Assembly (NCBI RefSeq): GCF_027922045.1 | Contig: NZ_BSEX01000001.1 | Location: 303,024 to 332,855 of the forward strand | Direction of reading: 5' to 3' | Length of the DNA: 29,832 nt | DNA from: Microbacterium terregens | GTDB lineage: Bacteria; Pseudomonadota; Alphaproteobacteria; Sphingomonadales; Sphingomonadaceae | Part shown: in pieces, positions 8,437 to 17,526 of the stretch | Layout of the letters: every line of letters begins with the position of its first letter | Numbering within the stretch: position 1 is the first letter of the stretch | Translations under genes and position numbers: made by a program | The notes under the pieces: generated by a model | What the model was told of the DNA's origin: nothing | Seen by the model: only the letters and a program-made list of their open reading frames with translations | The model's database searches: none

Positions 8437-8814
8437 ATGGGCAATCTTTTACTCGTCATGCTCGGCGGCGCGGTCGGCGCCGGGCTGCGCCATCTGTTCG
8501 GGCGCGCCGCGCTCGTCCTCTTCGGCCCCGGCTGGCCCTGGGGGACGCTCGGCGTCAACCTGCTCGGCGGCTTCGCCATGGGCCTGCTCGTTGCGGTGCT
8601 CGCGCGCGGGGCGCTGGGCGGTGAGGCCGGGCGACTTCTGCTCGGCGTTGGCGTGCTCGGCGGCTTCACCACCTTTTCGGCCTTTTCGCTCGATGCGGCG
8701 CTGATGATCCAGCGCGGCGAGCTCGTCTCGGCCCTCGCCTATGTCGCCGCTTCGGTCGCCGGCGCGATCCTCGCGCTGTTCGCCGGCCTCTCCCTCGGAA
8801 GGATCGCCGCATGA
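8437..8814 (+). CDS. crcB: Fluoride exporter CrcB/Fluc
   Basis: CrcB forms a dimeric inner-membrane channel that lets fluoride leave the cell. The 125-residue length is normal, with four hydrophobic segments. Family motifs are GGAVGAGLR at residues 10-18, GTLGVNLLGG at 36-45 with the pore asparagine N41, and GGFTTFSAFS at 75-84. It is the first gene of a chain whose starts and stops overlap: its TGA shares bases with the ATG of the pseudouridine synthase. No fluoride riboswitch is recognisable in the 60 bases upstream. Confidence 0.96.
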   Translation: MGNLLLVMLGGAVGAGLRHLFGRAALVLFGPGWPWGTLGVNLLGGFAMGLLVAVLARGALGGEAGRLLLGVGVLGGFTTFSAFSLDAALMIQRGELVSALAYVAASVAGAILALFAGLSLGRIAA

Positions 8815-9902
8815 GCGACACGCCCAACGCCGTTCGCCAGTTCACCGTCGGCGCCGACGACGATGGCGTCCGCCTCGATCGCTGGTTCAAGCGGCACCTG
8901 CCGGACGTGAGCTTCAACACCGTGTCGCGCTGGGCGCGCACCGGCCAGCTGCGTGTCGACGGCGCCCGCGCGACGCCCGGCGACCGCGTGACCGAGGGCC
9001 AGCAGATCCGCGTCCCCCCGCCCGAGCCGGAAAAGGCCCCGCGCCCGAAGGCACAGCGCCCGCCGCTCGCACCCGAGCAGGTGGAACTCGCCCAGTCGAT
9101 GGTCATCCACCGCGACGCGCAGGCGATCGTGCTCAACAAGCCGCCGGGTCTCGCAACGCAGGGCGGCACCAAGACGCACGACCATGTCGACGGCTTGCTC
9201 GACGCGCTTCAGTTCGACGCGGAAGGCCGGCCCAAGCTCGTCCACCGGCTCGACAAGGACACGTCGGGCGCGCTGCTGCTCGCCCGCACGTCGCGTGCCG
9301 CCGCCTTCTTCTCGAAGCATTTCTCCGGCCGCTCGGCGCGCAAGACCTATTGGGCGCTGGTCATCGGCGTGCCCGACATCGACGACGGCATGATCGACCT
9401 GCCGCTCGCCAAGCAGCCCGGCAGCGGTGGCGAGAAGATGCACGTGGACGAGGAAGCGGGCCAGCCCTCTCGCTCGCGCTACCGCGTGATCGAGCGCGTG
9501 GGCAACCGCGCCGCCTGGGTGGAGCTTCAGCCCTATACGGGTCGCACCCACCAGCTGCGCGTGCACATGGCCGCGATCGGCCATCCGATCGTCGGCGACG
9601 GCAAGTACGGTGGCGCCGCGGCGTTCCTGACCGGGGGCGTCAGCCGCAAGATGCACCTCCACGCCCGCCGCATCCGCATCGATCATCCCGATGGCGGCAA
9701 GATCGACGTGACGGCGGAGCTGCCGCAGCACTTTGCCGAGAGCATCGAGCTGCTGGGCTTCGACATGGCACTCGGCAATGCGCTGGCGGAGGACACGCCC
9801 CCGCCCCCCAGCCGCGCCGTGGAAAAGGCCAAGGCCAAGGCGCATGCCAAGACCGTCCGCAAGGAGCGCCGCGGCGAACGGCGCAGCCGGGGACGCGGAT
9901 GA
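8811..9902 (+). CDS. RluA-family 23S rRNA pseudouridine synthase (RluC-like)
   Basis: It isomerises specific uridines in large-subunit rRNA to pseudouridine. The 363-residue product has an N-terminal S4 RNA-binding domain (about residues 18-75), then the catalytic domain with the hallmark HRLDKDTSG at 145-153, where D148 is the catalytic aspartate. The conserved GRTHQLRVHMAAIGHPIVGD block lies near 245. The last 35 residues are rich in Lys, Arg and Ala, a basic tail that probably adds RNA contact. The S4 domain and the extended motif suggest the RluC/RluD branch, but the exact target uridines cannot be told from this. Its ATG overlaps the crcB stop and its stop overlaps the next ATG, implying translational coupling. 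Confidence 0.94.
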   Translation: MSDTPNAVRQFTVGADDDGVRLDRWFKRHLPDVSFNTVSRWARTGQLRVDGARATPGDRVTEGQQIRVPPPEPEKAPRPKAQRPPLAPEQVELAQSMVIHRDAQAIVLNKPPGLATQGGTKTHDHVDGLLDALQFDAEGRPKLVHRLDKDTSGALLLARTSRAAAFFSKHFSGRSARKTYWALVIGVPDIDDGMIDLPLAKQPGSGGEKMHVDEEAGQPSRSRYRVIERVGNRAAWVELQPYTGRTHQLRVHMAAIGHPIVGDGKYGGAAAFLTGGVSRKMHLHARRIRIDHPDGGKIDVTAELPQHFAESIELLGFDMALGNALAEDTPPPPSRAVEKAKAKAHAKTVRKERRGERRSRGRG

Positions 9903-10585
9903 CCCGACTCGCGGTATTCGACTGCGACGGCACGCTGGTCGACAGCCAGGCGAACATCTGCCGCGCGATGGAGCTGGCCTTCGGTTCCGCGCAGCTGCCG
10001 CTGCCGGATCGCGCCGCGATCCGCCGCATCGTCGGTCTGAGCCTGGTCGAAGCCGTCGCCCGACTCGCCCCAGACGTGGAGCCGGCGCTGCACGCGTCCG
10101 TCGCGGAGGACTATAAGCGCCACTTCCGCGCGATGCGGACCGGCGGCGGCCTCGCCGACGAGCCGCTGTTCAACGGCGTCACCGAGGCGATCGAACGGCT
10201 CCTCGCAGACGGCTGGCTGCTGGGCGTCGCCACCGGAAAGTCCGATCGCGGGCTCGCACTGATCCTCGAGCATCATGGCCTTTCCGACCATTTCGTCACC
10301 CTCCAGACGGCCGACCGCCACCCGTCTAAGCCACATCCTTCCATGCTGGAGCGGGCGATGGCGGAGGCGGGTGCCGATCCGGAGAACACCGTGATGATCG
10401 GCGACACCAGCTTCGACATCGCCATGGCCGCCGCCGCCGGGGTGCACCCCATCGGCGTCGCCTGGGGCTATCACACCGTCGCCGAGCTCACCGCCGCCGG
10501 CGCGCGCCACGTCCTCGACCATGCCTCGGCACTTCCGGCGCTGGCCGAGACGCTGTGCCCCCTGCCCGTCGCGGTGCGCGCATGA
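9899..10585 (+). CDS. HAD-superfamily phosphatase (phosphoglycolate-phosphatase-like)
   Basis: This is a cytoplasmic HAD hydrolase of 228 residues. Motif I is DCDGT with nucleophile D8 and acid/base D10. The helical cap domain follows, then motif II (VATGKSD), the motif III lysine in HPSKPHPSML, and motif IV GDTSFD. The layout resembles phosphoglycolate phosphatase (Gph) and related sugar phosphatases, and the substrate is not certain. The gene starts inside the stop of the pseudouridine synthase gene and ends inside the start of the next small gene. In sphingomonads a HAD gene beside rluC and the ATP12 gene is a familiar arrangement, though why they travel together is not known. Confidence 0.9.
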   Translation: MTRLAVFDCDGTLVDSQANICRAMELAFGSAQLPLPDRAAIRRIVGLSLVEAVARLAPDVEPALHASVAEDYKRHFRAMRTGGGLADEPLFNGVTEAIERLLADGWLLGVATGKSDRGLALILEHHGLSDHFVTLQTADRHPSKPHPSMLERAMAEAGADPENTVMIGDTSFDIAMAAAAGVHPIGVAWGYHTVAELTAAGARHVLDHASALPALAETLCPLPVAVRA

Positions 10586-10797
10586 GCGCCGATCCCGCCC
10601 GCAATCGCTGGCTGGTGCTGGTGCTGGTCCGCATCGTCGCCTCGGCCGGCGCGGTCCTGGGGCTCATGCTGCTGACGCGCGCGACCGAATGGCCGCCCAA
10701 GCTGCTGGGTGTCGCGATCGTGCTGTGCGCGCTGTACGTGATGGCGGTGGTGCCCCGCGCCCTGGCACACCGCTGGAGGACTCCGCCCAAGCCATGA
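10582..10797 (+). CDS. Small two-helix membrane protein of unknown function
   Basis: The product has 71 residues, with two hydrophobic segments at about 10-30 (LVLVLVRIVASAGAVLGLML) and 40-58 (LLGVAIVLCALYVMAVV). Basic residues lie at the N-terminus, and a basic, Pro-rich tail ends it. I do not recognise a named family. The reading frame is supported by position: its ATG overlaps the HAD stop, and its TGA overlaps the ATG of the ATP12 chaperone gene, with no gap on either side. That tight packing makes it a real gene and suggests it is translated at a level tied to its neighbours. A role in ATP synthase assembly is possible from the adjacency only. Confidence 0.8.
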   Translation: MSADPARNRWLVLVLVRIVASAGAVLGLMLLTRATEWPPKLLGVAIVLCALYVMAVVPRALAHRWRTPPKP

Positions 10798-11486
10798 AGC
10801 GCTTCTGGAAAGCCGTCACGATCGAGCCCATCGACGCCGGCCTCGGCATTGCCCTCGATGGGCGCCCCGTCCGCACTCCCGGTCGCGTGCCGCTGGCGCT
10901 CCCCACCCCCGCGCTGGCGCAGGCGGTGGCGGACGAATGGAGCGCAGTCGAGGACCGGCTCGATCCGCGCGCCATGCCGCTCACCGGCCTCGCCAACGCC
11001 GCGATCGACCGGGTCGCCCCCGATCCTGCCGCCTTCGCAGCCGGCCTGGCGGCCTATGGCGAGAGCGACCTGCTCTGCTACCGCGCCGAGGATCCGGAGC
11101 CGCTGGTCGCGCGCCAGCAAGCCGCGTGGGACCCCGTGCTCGCCTGGGCCCGCCAGCGCTACGACGTGACCTTCGCGATCACCGCCGGCGTGATGCACGT
11201 CGTCCAGCCCCCCGCCACCGTCGCGCGACTCGCCGAGGCTACGGCCGCTCGCGACGCCTTCGCGCTCGCCGGCCTCTCGCCGATCGTCACCATCACCGGC
11301 TCGCTGGTGCTGGCACTTGCGCTTGCCGAACGCGCCTTCGATGCCGAGACGGTGTGGAACGCCGCCCATGTCGACGAGGACTGGCAGGTCGAACGCTGGG
11401 GCGAGGACCCGCTCGCGACCGAAGCGCGCCTGATCCGCCGCCGGGACTATGACGCCGCCGTCCAGTTCCTGGACGCGCTTCGGTAG
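10794..11486 (+). CDS. ATP12-family F1-ATPase assembly chaperone
   Basis: The ATP12 family binds free alpha subunits of F1 and helps assemble the catalytic core. Among bacteria it is largely confined to Alphaproteobacteria, and it is the ancestor of mitochondrial Atp12. The 230-residue product begins MKRFWKAV and has the family blocks LDGRPVRTPGR, VADEWSAVE, DPRAMPLTGLANAAID, ESDLLCYRAEDPEPLVARQ, and near the end EDWQVERWGEDPLA. Length is typical for bacterial members. Its ATG overlaps the stop of the 71-residue membrane protein. It is the last gene of the crcB-led chain; no clear terminator follows, only a repeat element. Confidence 0.93.
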   Translation: MKRFWKAVTIEPIDAGLGIALDGRPVRTPGRVPLALPTPALAQAVADEWSAVEDRLDPRAMPLTGLANAAIDRVAPDPAAFAAGLAAYGESDLLCYRAEDPEPLVARQQAAWDPVLAWARQRYDVTFAITAGVMHVVQPPATVARLAEATAARDAFALAGLSPIVTITGSLVLALALAERAFDAETVWNAAHVDEDWQVERWGEDPLATEARLIRRRDYDAAVQFLDALR

Positions 11487-11500
11487 GACGATCGCCCCCT

Positions 11501-11566
11501 ACGTATTCCCGCGCAGGCGGGGATCCACGGCCAAGCAGAGCAACGAGCACTTGCGCGGGAGCACCG
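11501..11566 (+). repeat. Palindromic intergenic repeat, copy A (short form)
   Basis: This copy starts with ACGTATTCCCGCGCAGGCGG and shares the core CAAGCAGAGCAACG with copies at 19985-20076 and 25748-25840. It lacks part of the middle and has a degraded second hairpin. It lies between the convergent ATP12-chaperone and kgtP-like genes. Confidence 0.75.
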
Positions 11567-11590
11567 TCGCCAGCCCCAAGGCGACGCCCC

Positions 11591-12904
11591 TCAATCCTCC
11601 TGGATCAGGCTCCGGTGGCGCGTGTCCCGCATGCGCAGGTACACGATCAGCGACACGCCGATCATCGCCGTCACATACCAGTAGAAGCCGCGCTCCCACC
11701 CGGCGTCCTTGAAGCTCAGCGCCACATATTCCGCCGTCCCGCCGAACAGCGTGTTGGCGAGCGCATAAGGCAGCGCCACGCCCAGCGCGCGGATGTGCGA
11801 GGGGAACAGCTCCGCCTTCACCACCGCGTTGATCGAGGTATAGCCGGTGACGATGATCAGCGCCGCCATCACCAGGAGGCCGGCGGTGAACACGTCCTTG
11901 GTCTGCTCCAGCGCGCTAAAGATCGGATAGGTGAACAAGACGCCCGCGACGCCGAAGGCGACCATCAGCGGCTTGCGCCCGATCCGGTCCGAAAGCCCGC
12001 CGGCGATCGGCTGTAGGCACATGAACACGAACAGGGTGACGCCGTTGATCTGGCTCGCCGCCTCCTTGGAGAAGCCGGACGTGTTCACCAGGAACTTCTG
12101 CATGTAGATGGAATAGGCATAGAAGGCGAGCGTACCGCCGGCCGTCAGCAGCATCACCAGCGCCGTCTCACGCGGATGATGGCGCACCAGCTGGAGGAAG
12201 CCGGACTTGGGTGCTCCCGTCGCCTTGGCGTTCTTATAGCTCTCCGTCTCGGCAAGACCACGGCGCAGGCGAAACACCACCAGCGCCAGCATCGCCCCGA
12301 TCACGAACGGGATGCGCCAGCCCCACTGCTCCAGGTCGCGCGTATCCATCACCGCCTGGAGGACCAGCAGCACCAGGATCGCGAGCAGCTGGCCCGAGAT
12401 CAGCGTGACATATTGGAAGCTGGAGAAGAACCCGCGCCGGTCCTGCCCTGCCATTTCCGAGAGATAGGTGGCGCTCGCGCCATATTCGCCGCCCACCGAC
12501 AGGCCCTGCATCAGCCGGGCCAGCACCAGCAGCGCCGGCGCCGCGATGCCGATCGTCTCATATCCAGGCGTGCAGGCGATGATCAGCGAGCCCAGACACA
12601 TCAGCGTGACCGACAGCGTCAGCCCCGCCTTGCGGCCCTGCCGGTCGGCATAGATGCCCATCACCCAGGCGCCGATCGGCCGCATCACGAAACCGACCGC
12701 GAACACCGCCGCCGCGCTCAGCAGCTGCGCCGTCTGGTCCTCGCTCGGAAAGAAGTGCGGCGCGAAATAAAGGGTGAAGGCCGAATAGACGTACCAGTCG
12801 AACCACTCGACCATGTTGCCGGTCGATCCGCCGATGATCGACTTGAGGCGCGATCCGACACCGGAGCCGGCGGCGGCCGGCGCAGGCGAGCTTGCGGAGG
12901 ACAT
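11591..12904 (-). CDS. kgtP: MFS dicarboxylate/alpha-ketoglutarate:H+ symporter (KgtP-like)
   Basis: This is an inner-membrane transporter of the metabolite:H+ symporter branch of the major facilitator superfamily. With the ATG at 12904 it has 437 residues and about 12 membrane segments. It resembles E. coli KgtP throughout: GNMVEWFDWYVYS at 29-41, the loop motif YADRQGRK at 85-92, ARLMQGLSVGGEYGASATY, GFFSSFQYVTL, a second loop DRIGRKP, and ANTLFGGTAEYVAL. Alpha-ketoglutarate is therefore the most likely substrate, though related transporters carry shikimate or betaine. The frame extends to 12955, but the longer start adds a Pro-rich leader without a ribosome site, whereas GGAAG lies upstream of 12904. 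It is downstream of gmk on the same strand. Confidence 0.88.
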   Translation of the reverse strand: MSSASSPAPAAAGSGVGSRLKSIIGGSTGNMVEWFDWYVYSAFTLYFAPHFFPSEDQTAQLLSAAAVFAVGFVMRPIGAWVMGIYADRQGRKAGLTLSVTLMCLGSLIIACTPGYETIGIAAPALLVLARLMQGLSVGGEYGASATYLSEMAGQDRRGFFSSFQYVTLISGQLLAILVLLVLQAVMDTRDLEQWGWRIPFVIGAMLALVVFRLRRGLAETESYKNAKATGAPKSGFLQLVRHHPRETALVMLLTAGGTLAFYAYSIYMQKFLVNTSGFSKEAASQINGVTLFVFMCLQPIAGGLSDRIGRKPLMVAFGVAGVLFTYPIFSALEQTKDVFTAGLLVMAALIIVTGYTSINAVVKAELFPSHIRALGVALPYALANTLFGGTAEYVALSFKDAGWERGFYWYVTAMIGVSLIVYLRMRDTRHRSLIQED

Positions 12905-12986
12905 AGGCGGTGGCTTCCGTGGTCTGATGGCAGGCATCGTCCGCGAGGACGGCACCAGAACGCCGGCGCCGAAGCGGACGTTCCGC

Positions 12987-13637
12987 TCAGGCCATCAGCT
13001 TGCGGATGAACCCGATGACGCCGGTCTGGCGCGAGCGCTTCAGGCGCTCGGCCGCAAGGATCGTCTGCACCTTGCGGAAGCAGGCCTCGACGTCGTCGTT
13101 GACCAGGACATAGTCATAGCCGTCCCAGTGGCTCACCTCGGCTGCCGCGCGCGCCATGCGGGCGTCGATGATCTCGAGCGCGTCGGTGTTGCGGTTGAGC
13201 AGCCGCTGGCGCAGCTCCGCCATCGACGGCGGCAGGATGAACACGCGCACCACGTCGCCGCCGGCGATCTGGAACAGCTGCTGCGCGCCCTGCCAGTCGA
13301 TGTCGAACAGCACGTCCTTGCCGGCCGCCAGCATCGCCTCGACCGGTGCCCGCGGCGTGCCATAGCGCTGGCCGAACACATGCGCCCATTCCAGGAACTC
13401 ATGCTCGGTCGCCATCCGCCGGAATTCTTCCAGGTCGACGAAGTGATAGTCCTTGCCCTCGACCTCGCCCGGCCGCGGCGCGCGGGTCGTGGCCGACACC
13501 GACATCGACAATCCCGGCTCGTCGGCGAGCAGCTTGCGCGCGATGGTGGACTTTCCCGCGCCGGAGGGCGAGGAGAGGACAAACAACACGCCACGGCGCT
13601 TGAAGCCGTGCGGATCGGACTCTGGCGGCAGTTCCAT
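12987..13637 (-). CDS. gmk: Guanylate kinase
   Basis: It phosphorylates GMP to GDP with ATP, an essential step of nucleotide synthesis in the cytoplasm. The 216-residue product has the P-loop SSPSGAGKST at 22-31, and the GMP-binding region SVSATTRAPRPGEVEGKDYHF. It also has the conserved ILPPSMAELRQRL segment and the LVNDD motif near the C-terminus. Length fits the family. An N-terminal extension of about 15 residues before the first strand is common in related bacteria. It is divergent from the DUF2585 gene with 38 bases between starts, and the KgtP-like gene follows 82 bases downstream on the same strand. Confidence 0.97.
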   Translation of the reverse strand: MELPPESDPHGFKRRGVLFVLSSPSGAGKSTIARKLLADEPGLSMSVSATTRAPRPGEVEGKDYHFVDLEEFRRMATEHEFLEWAHVFGQRYGTPRAPVEAMLAAGKDVLFDIDWQGAQQLFQIAGGDVVRVFILPPSMAELRQRLLNRNTDALEIIDARMARAAAEVSHWDGYDYVLVNDDVEACFRKVQTILAAERLKRSRQTGVIGFIRKLMA

Positions 13638-13675
13638 GCGCGCTAGTGGCGCGAGGAGGAGCGATACGTCAAGGC

Positions 13676-14263
13676 ATGGCGACCACCTTCCCTACCCGTA
13701 CTCCGTCCCATTCTGCCCGCTGGTGGTGGGCGACGCTGGCCATCGTCGCGCTCGCAGCGCTGGTGCTGCTGGCGATGGGCCGCACCCCTATCTGCACCTG
13801 CGGCACGGTGAAGCTCTGGCACGGTACCGTCCAATCGGCGGAAAACAGCCAGCACCTCGCCGACTGGTACAGCCTCAGCCACGTCGTGCACGGGCTGATC
13901 TTCTATGGTCTCGGCTGGCTGGTCCTGCGCCGCAAGCCATGGCAGCTGCGCCTGGCGTTCGCGACCCTTGTCGAGGCGGCGTGGGAGATATTGGAGAACT
14001 CGCCGATCATCATCGATCGCTATCGCGCGGTCACGATCGCGCTCGGCTATGAAGGCGACAGCGTCGTCAATTCGGTCGCCGACATCGGCTGGATGGTGGT
14101 GGGATTCGCCGTTGCGCGTCGGTTGCCGCCCTGGGCCACCATTGCTCTGGGGATCGCGCTGGAGCTCGTCGCCCTCGCCGCGATCCGCGACAACCTGACG
14201 CTCAACGTCTGGATGCTGCTCGCGCCCAACGACGCGGTTCGCAGCTGGCAGGCGGGGGCCTGA
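13676..14263 (+). CDS. DUF2585 (UPF0314) integral membrane protein
   Basis: This is a 195-residue protein of a conserved alphaproteobacterial membrane family with no assigned function. Hydrophobic segments lie at about 17-35, 70-82, 88-105, 135-150 and 155-172. Between the first two is a probable periplasmic loop with CTCGTVKLWHG and a short QHLADWYSLSHVVHG stretch. A cytoplasmic-looking block contains EAAWEILENSPIIIDRYR. These conserved blocks fit DUF2585 as I remember it. The ATG at 13676 has only a weak ribosome site, and the GAGGAGGAG upstream is too far away. A GTG at 13646 in frame is an alternative. It is divergent from gmk and convergent with the small glycine-rich genes. Confidence 0.82.
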   Translation: MATTFPTRTPSHSARWWWATLAIVALAALVLLAMGRTPICTCGTVKLWHGTVQSAENSQHLADWYSLSHVVHGLIFYGLGWLVLRRKPWQLRLAFATLVEAAWEILENSPIIIDRYRAVTIALGYEGDSVVNSVADIGWMVVGFAVARRLPPWATIALGIALELVALAAIRDNLTLNVWMLLAPNDAVRSWQAGA

Positions 14264-14279
14264 ACCCCCGCCCCGGCCT

Positions 14280-14477
14280 TTAGTAGCCTCGACGCGCCTT
14301 GCGCCGGTCATACGCCTTCTTCGCGGCATAGCCACCGCCGAGCACCAGGCCGAGCGGCCCCATGCGCCGTAGCGCGCCGCCAACCATATAGCCGAACGCC
14401 GCACCCTTCACGCCGCCGCTGCCGTCCCGCCGGTCGAGTTCGCGGCCCACCAGCGCCCCTACGATACGGCCGATCAT
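14280..14477 (-). CDS. Small glycine-rich protein of unknown function
   Basis: The product has 65 residues, rich in Gly, Ala and Arg. A hydrophobic glycine-spaced stretch (GAAFGYMVGGALRR, then GPLGLVLGGGYAAKKA) recalls glycine-zipper segments that pack in or on membranes, and the last 12 residues are strongly basic. Its ATG overlaps the stop of the upstream 71-residue gene, which supports both as real and co-translated. I do not recognise a named family. Confidence 0.7.
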   Translation of the reverse strand: MIGRIVGALVGRELDRRDGSGGVKGAAFGYMVGGALRRMGPLGLVLGGGYAAKKAYDRRKARRGY

Positions 14478-14689
14478 GCCGTCTTCTCCCGCTGGAACAA
14501 CTGTTCGCGCAGCTGCTCGGCGCCGCGCAGCACCGCCCAGCCCACCGCATAGGTGACCACCACCGGCACCACCAGCTTCAGCACATTCGCCGTCACCGCA
14601 CCGATGATCGCGCCGTCCGCGGCGCCATCGTCACCGCTCATGCTGTCGATCGCGCCGCCGATCAGCGCGCCTACCGTCGTCGTACCCAT
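14474..14689 (-). CDS. Small membrane protein of unknown function
   Basis: The product has 71 residues. The N-terminal half holds GALIGGAIDSMSGDDGAADGAIIGA, a soluble acidic turn between two glycine-spaced hydrophobic pieces. The second half has a clear membrane segment at about 36-54 (VLKLVVPVVVTYAVGWAVL) followed by a charged amphipathic tail. It overlaps the start of the next 65-residue gene by four bases. The pair looks like a two-gene operon of membrane-associated proteins. No family name can be given. A long inverted repeat lies upstream, between this gene and fumC. Confidence 0.7.
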   Translation of the reverse strand: MGTTTVGALIGGAIDSMSGDDGAADGAIIGAVTANVLKLVVPVVVTYAVGWAVLRGAEQLREQLFQREKTA

Positions 14690-14775
14690 GCAAACCTCGC
14701 TTTCGTGTCGAGAGGTAAGCGCGGGAACGGCGCGAGGGTTCCAGAGGGGGTTTACTGCTCGGGATCACCCCCCTT

Positions 14776-14891
14776 CCCGTTCGGCTCGAGTAGGGATCGA
14801 GCTTGTCGAGAGCCCGTATCGAGAGAGCCGCGCGCGCTGCCCTCTCGATATGCCGTCTCGACAAGCTCGACGGCTACTCGAGGCAAACGGG
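14776..14891. repeat. Long imperfect inverted repeat (50-base arms)
   Basis: The arms 14776-14825 and 14842-14891 are reverse complements at about 40 of 50 positions and enclose a 16-base loop. Shared blocks include CTCGAGTAG, TCGAGCTTGTCGAGA and TATCGAGAG. The GACAAGCTCGA core resembles dispersed palindromes that are common between genes in sphingomonads. It lies downstream of fumC, whose transcript would read into it, and upstream of the small minus-strand genes. Confidence 0.85.
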
Positions 14892-14920
14892 GTTGAGGAA
14901 ATGCAGGTCCTGCCCGGCCC

Positions 14921-16318
<1,398 letters not shown>

Positions 16319-16336
16319 GGTCCGACAACGCCGGGA

Positions 16337-16361
16337 GCGGCCGGCTTGTTGCACCGGCCGC
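16337..16361 (-). terminator. Hairpin between sspB and fumC
   Basis: GCGGCCGG (16337-16344) pairs exactly with CCGGCCGC (16354-16361) around a nine-base loop just after the sspB stop. There is no T run on the minus strand, so it could be a weak terminator, an RNA-stability hairpin, or neither. Confidence 0.4.
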
Positions 16362-16372
16362 GCACCGACGGC

Positions 16373-16858
16373 TTACTTCTTGCGCTTGAAGTCCACGGCG
16401 ACGACGTTCGACCCGTCCTCGACCGGCTTCGCCTGCGGGCCGTCGTTCTCGGCCGGATCATGCGGTTCGGGTCCGCCGTCGGGGCCCTCGGCCGCCTGGA
16501 AGCGCAGCTCGAAATTGACCGCCGGGTCGTGGAAACCGGTGATCGCGGAGAACGGAATGATCAGCGTCGACGGGATCTGGTTGAAGCTCAGCCCCACCGA
16601 GAAGCGCGACGCATCCACCGTCAGGTCCCAGAAGCGGTGCTGGATGACGATCGTCATCTCGTCCGGGAAGCGCTCGACCAGCCGCTTGGGGATGTCGACC
16701 CCGGCTGCCTGCGTCTTGAAGGTGATGTAGAAATGATGGTCGCCCGGCAGGCCGCCATTGGAGGCGACTTGCCCCAGCACGCGGCCGACGACGGCGCGCA
16801 GGGCATCCTGCACGATCTCGTCATAGGGGATCAGGCTGTCGGGCACTTGAGCGTTCAT
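16373..16858 (-). CDS. sspB: SspB-family ClpXP adaptor (alphaproteobacterial type)
   Basis: SspB tethers ssrA-tagged proteins from stalled ribosomes to the ClpXP protease. The 161-residue product opens with the alphaproteobacterial signature [20 protein letters not shown]. It continues with [30 protein letters not shown], and the beta-strand [23 protein letters not shown]. An acidic, Pro/Gly-rich linker (about 122-148) leads to the tail [10 protein letters not shown], which has the form of the ClpX-binding tail of Caulobacter SspB-alpha. Domain order and length are typical. It is divergent from hisB, with 80 bases between the start codons. Confidence 0.9.
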   Translation of the reverse strand: MNAQVPDSLIPYDEIVQDALRAVVGRVLGQVASNGGLPGDHHFYITFKTQAAGVDIPKRLVERFPDEMTIVIQHRFWDLTVDASRFSVGLSFNQIPSTLIIPFSAITGFHDPAVNFELRFQAAEGPDGGPEPHDPAENDGPQAKPVEDGSNVVAVDFKRKK

Positions 16859-16938
16859 GCGCCTTGGGTAGCGGGGTTTCGGGTGCGGTCAAGATTCGTT
16901 GCGTTGCTTGCGCGACGGGCGGCGCTATGGGGACGATC

Positions 16939-17526
16939 ATGCGCACTGGCACCATCACCCGCTCGACCAGCGAAACCTCGATCGAGGTGACCGTCAACCT
17001 GGACGGCACCGGCGTCTATGACGTGCAGACCGGGGTCGGCTTCTTCGATCACATGCTCGAGCAGCTCTCGCGGCATTCGCTGATCGACCTGACCGTCCGC
17101 ACGAGGGGCGACCTGCACATCGATGCGCACCACACCGTCGAGGACACCGGCATCGCCATCGGCCAGGCGTTCGCCCAGGCACTCGGCGACAAGCGCGGCA
17201 TCCGCCGCTACGGCGAGGCGCTGTCGCCAATGGACGAGACGCTGACCCGAGTCGCGCTCGACATCTCCGGCCGCCCCTGGCTGGTCTGGAAGTCGCGCTT
17301 CACCCAGGCGCAGCTCGGCACCATGGATACCGAGATGTTCGAGCATTTCTGTCACAGCTTCGCACAGGCGGCGGGCATCACGCTCCACGTCGAGACGCTC
17401 TACGGCACCAACAACCACCACATCGCCGAGAGCATCTTCAAGGGGCTGGCACGCGCGCTTCGCACCGCGACCGAGATCGACCCGCGCAAGGCCGATGCCG
17501 TGCCGTCGACCAAGGGTGTCCTGTGA
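16939..17526 (+). CDS. hisB: Imidazoleglycerol-phosphate dehydratase
   Basis: It carries out the sixth step of histidine synthesis, dehydrating imidazole glycerol phosphate to imidazole acetol phosphate. With the ATG at 16939 it has 195 residues, the normal length for the monofunctional enzyme, so there is no fused phosphatase. The metal-binding blocks are [10 protein letters not shown] (H64, H65, E68) and [12 protein letters not shown] (H160, H161, E164), supported by H38 in FFDHML and H136/H139 in FEHFCHSF. An in-frame ATG four codons earlier is possible, but GGGGA spacing favours 16939. It is the first gene of the his cluster, and its stop overlaps the GTG of the YciI-like gene. Confidence 0.97.
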   Translation: MRTGTITRSTSETSIEVTVNLDGTGVYDVQTGVGFFDHMLEQLSRHSLIDLTVRTRGDLHIDAHHTVEDTGIAIGQAFAQALGDKRGIRRYGEALSPMDETLTRVALDISGRPWLVWKSRFTQAQLGTMDTEMFEHFCHSFAQAAGITLHVETLYGTNNHHIAESIFKGLARALRTATEIDPRKADAVPSTKGVL

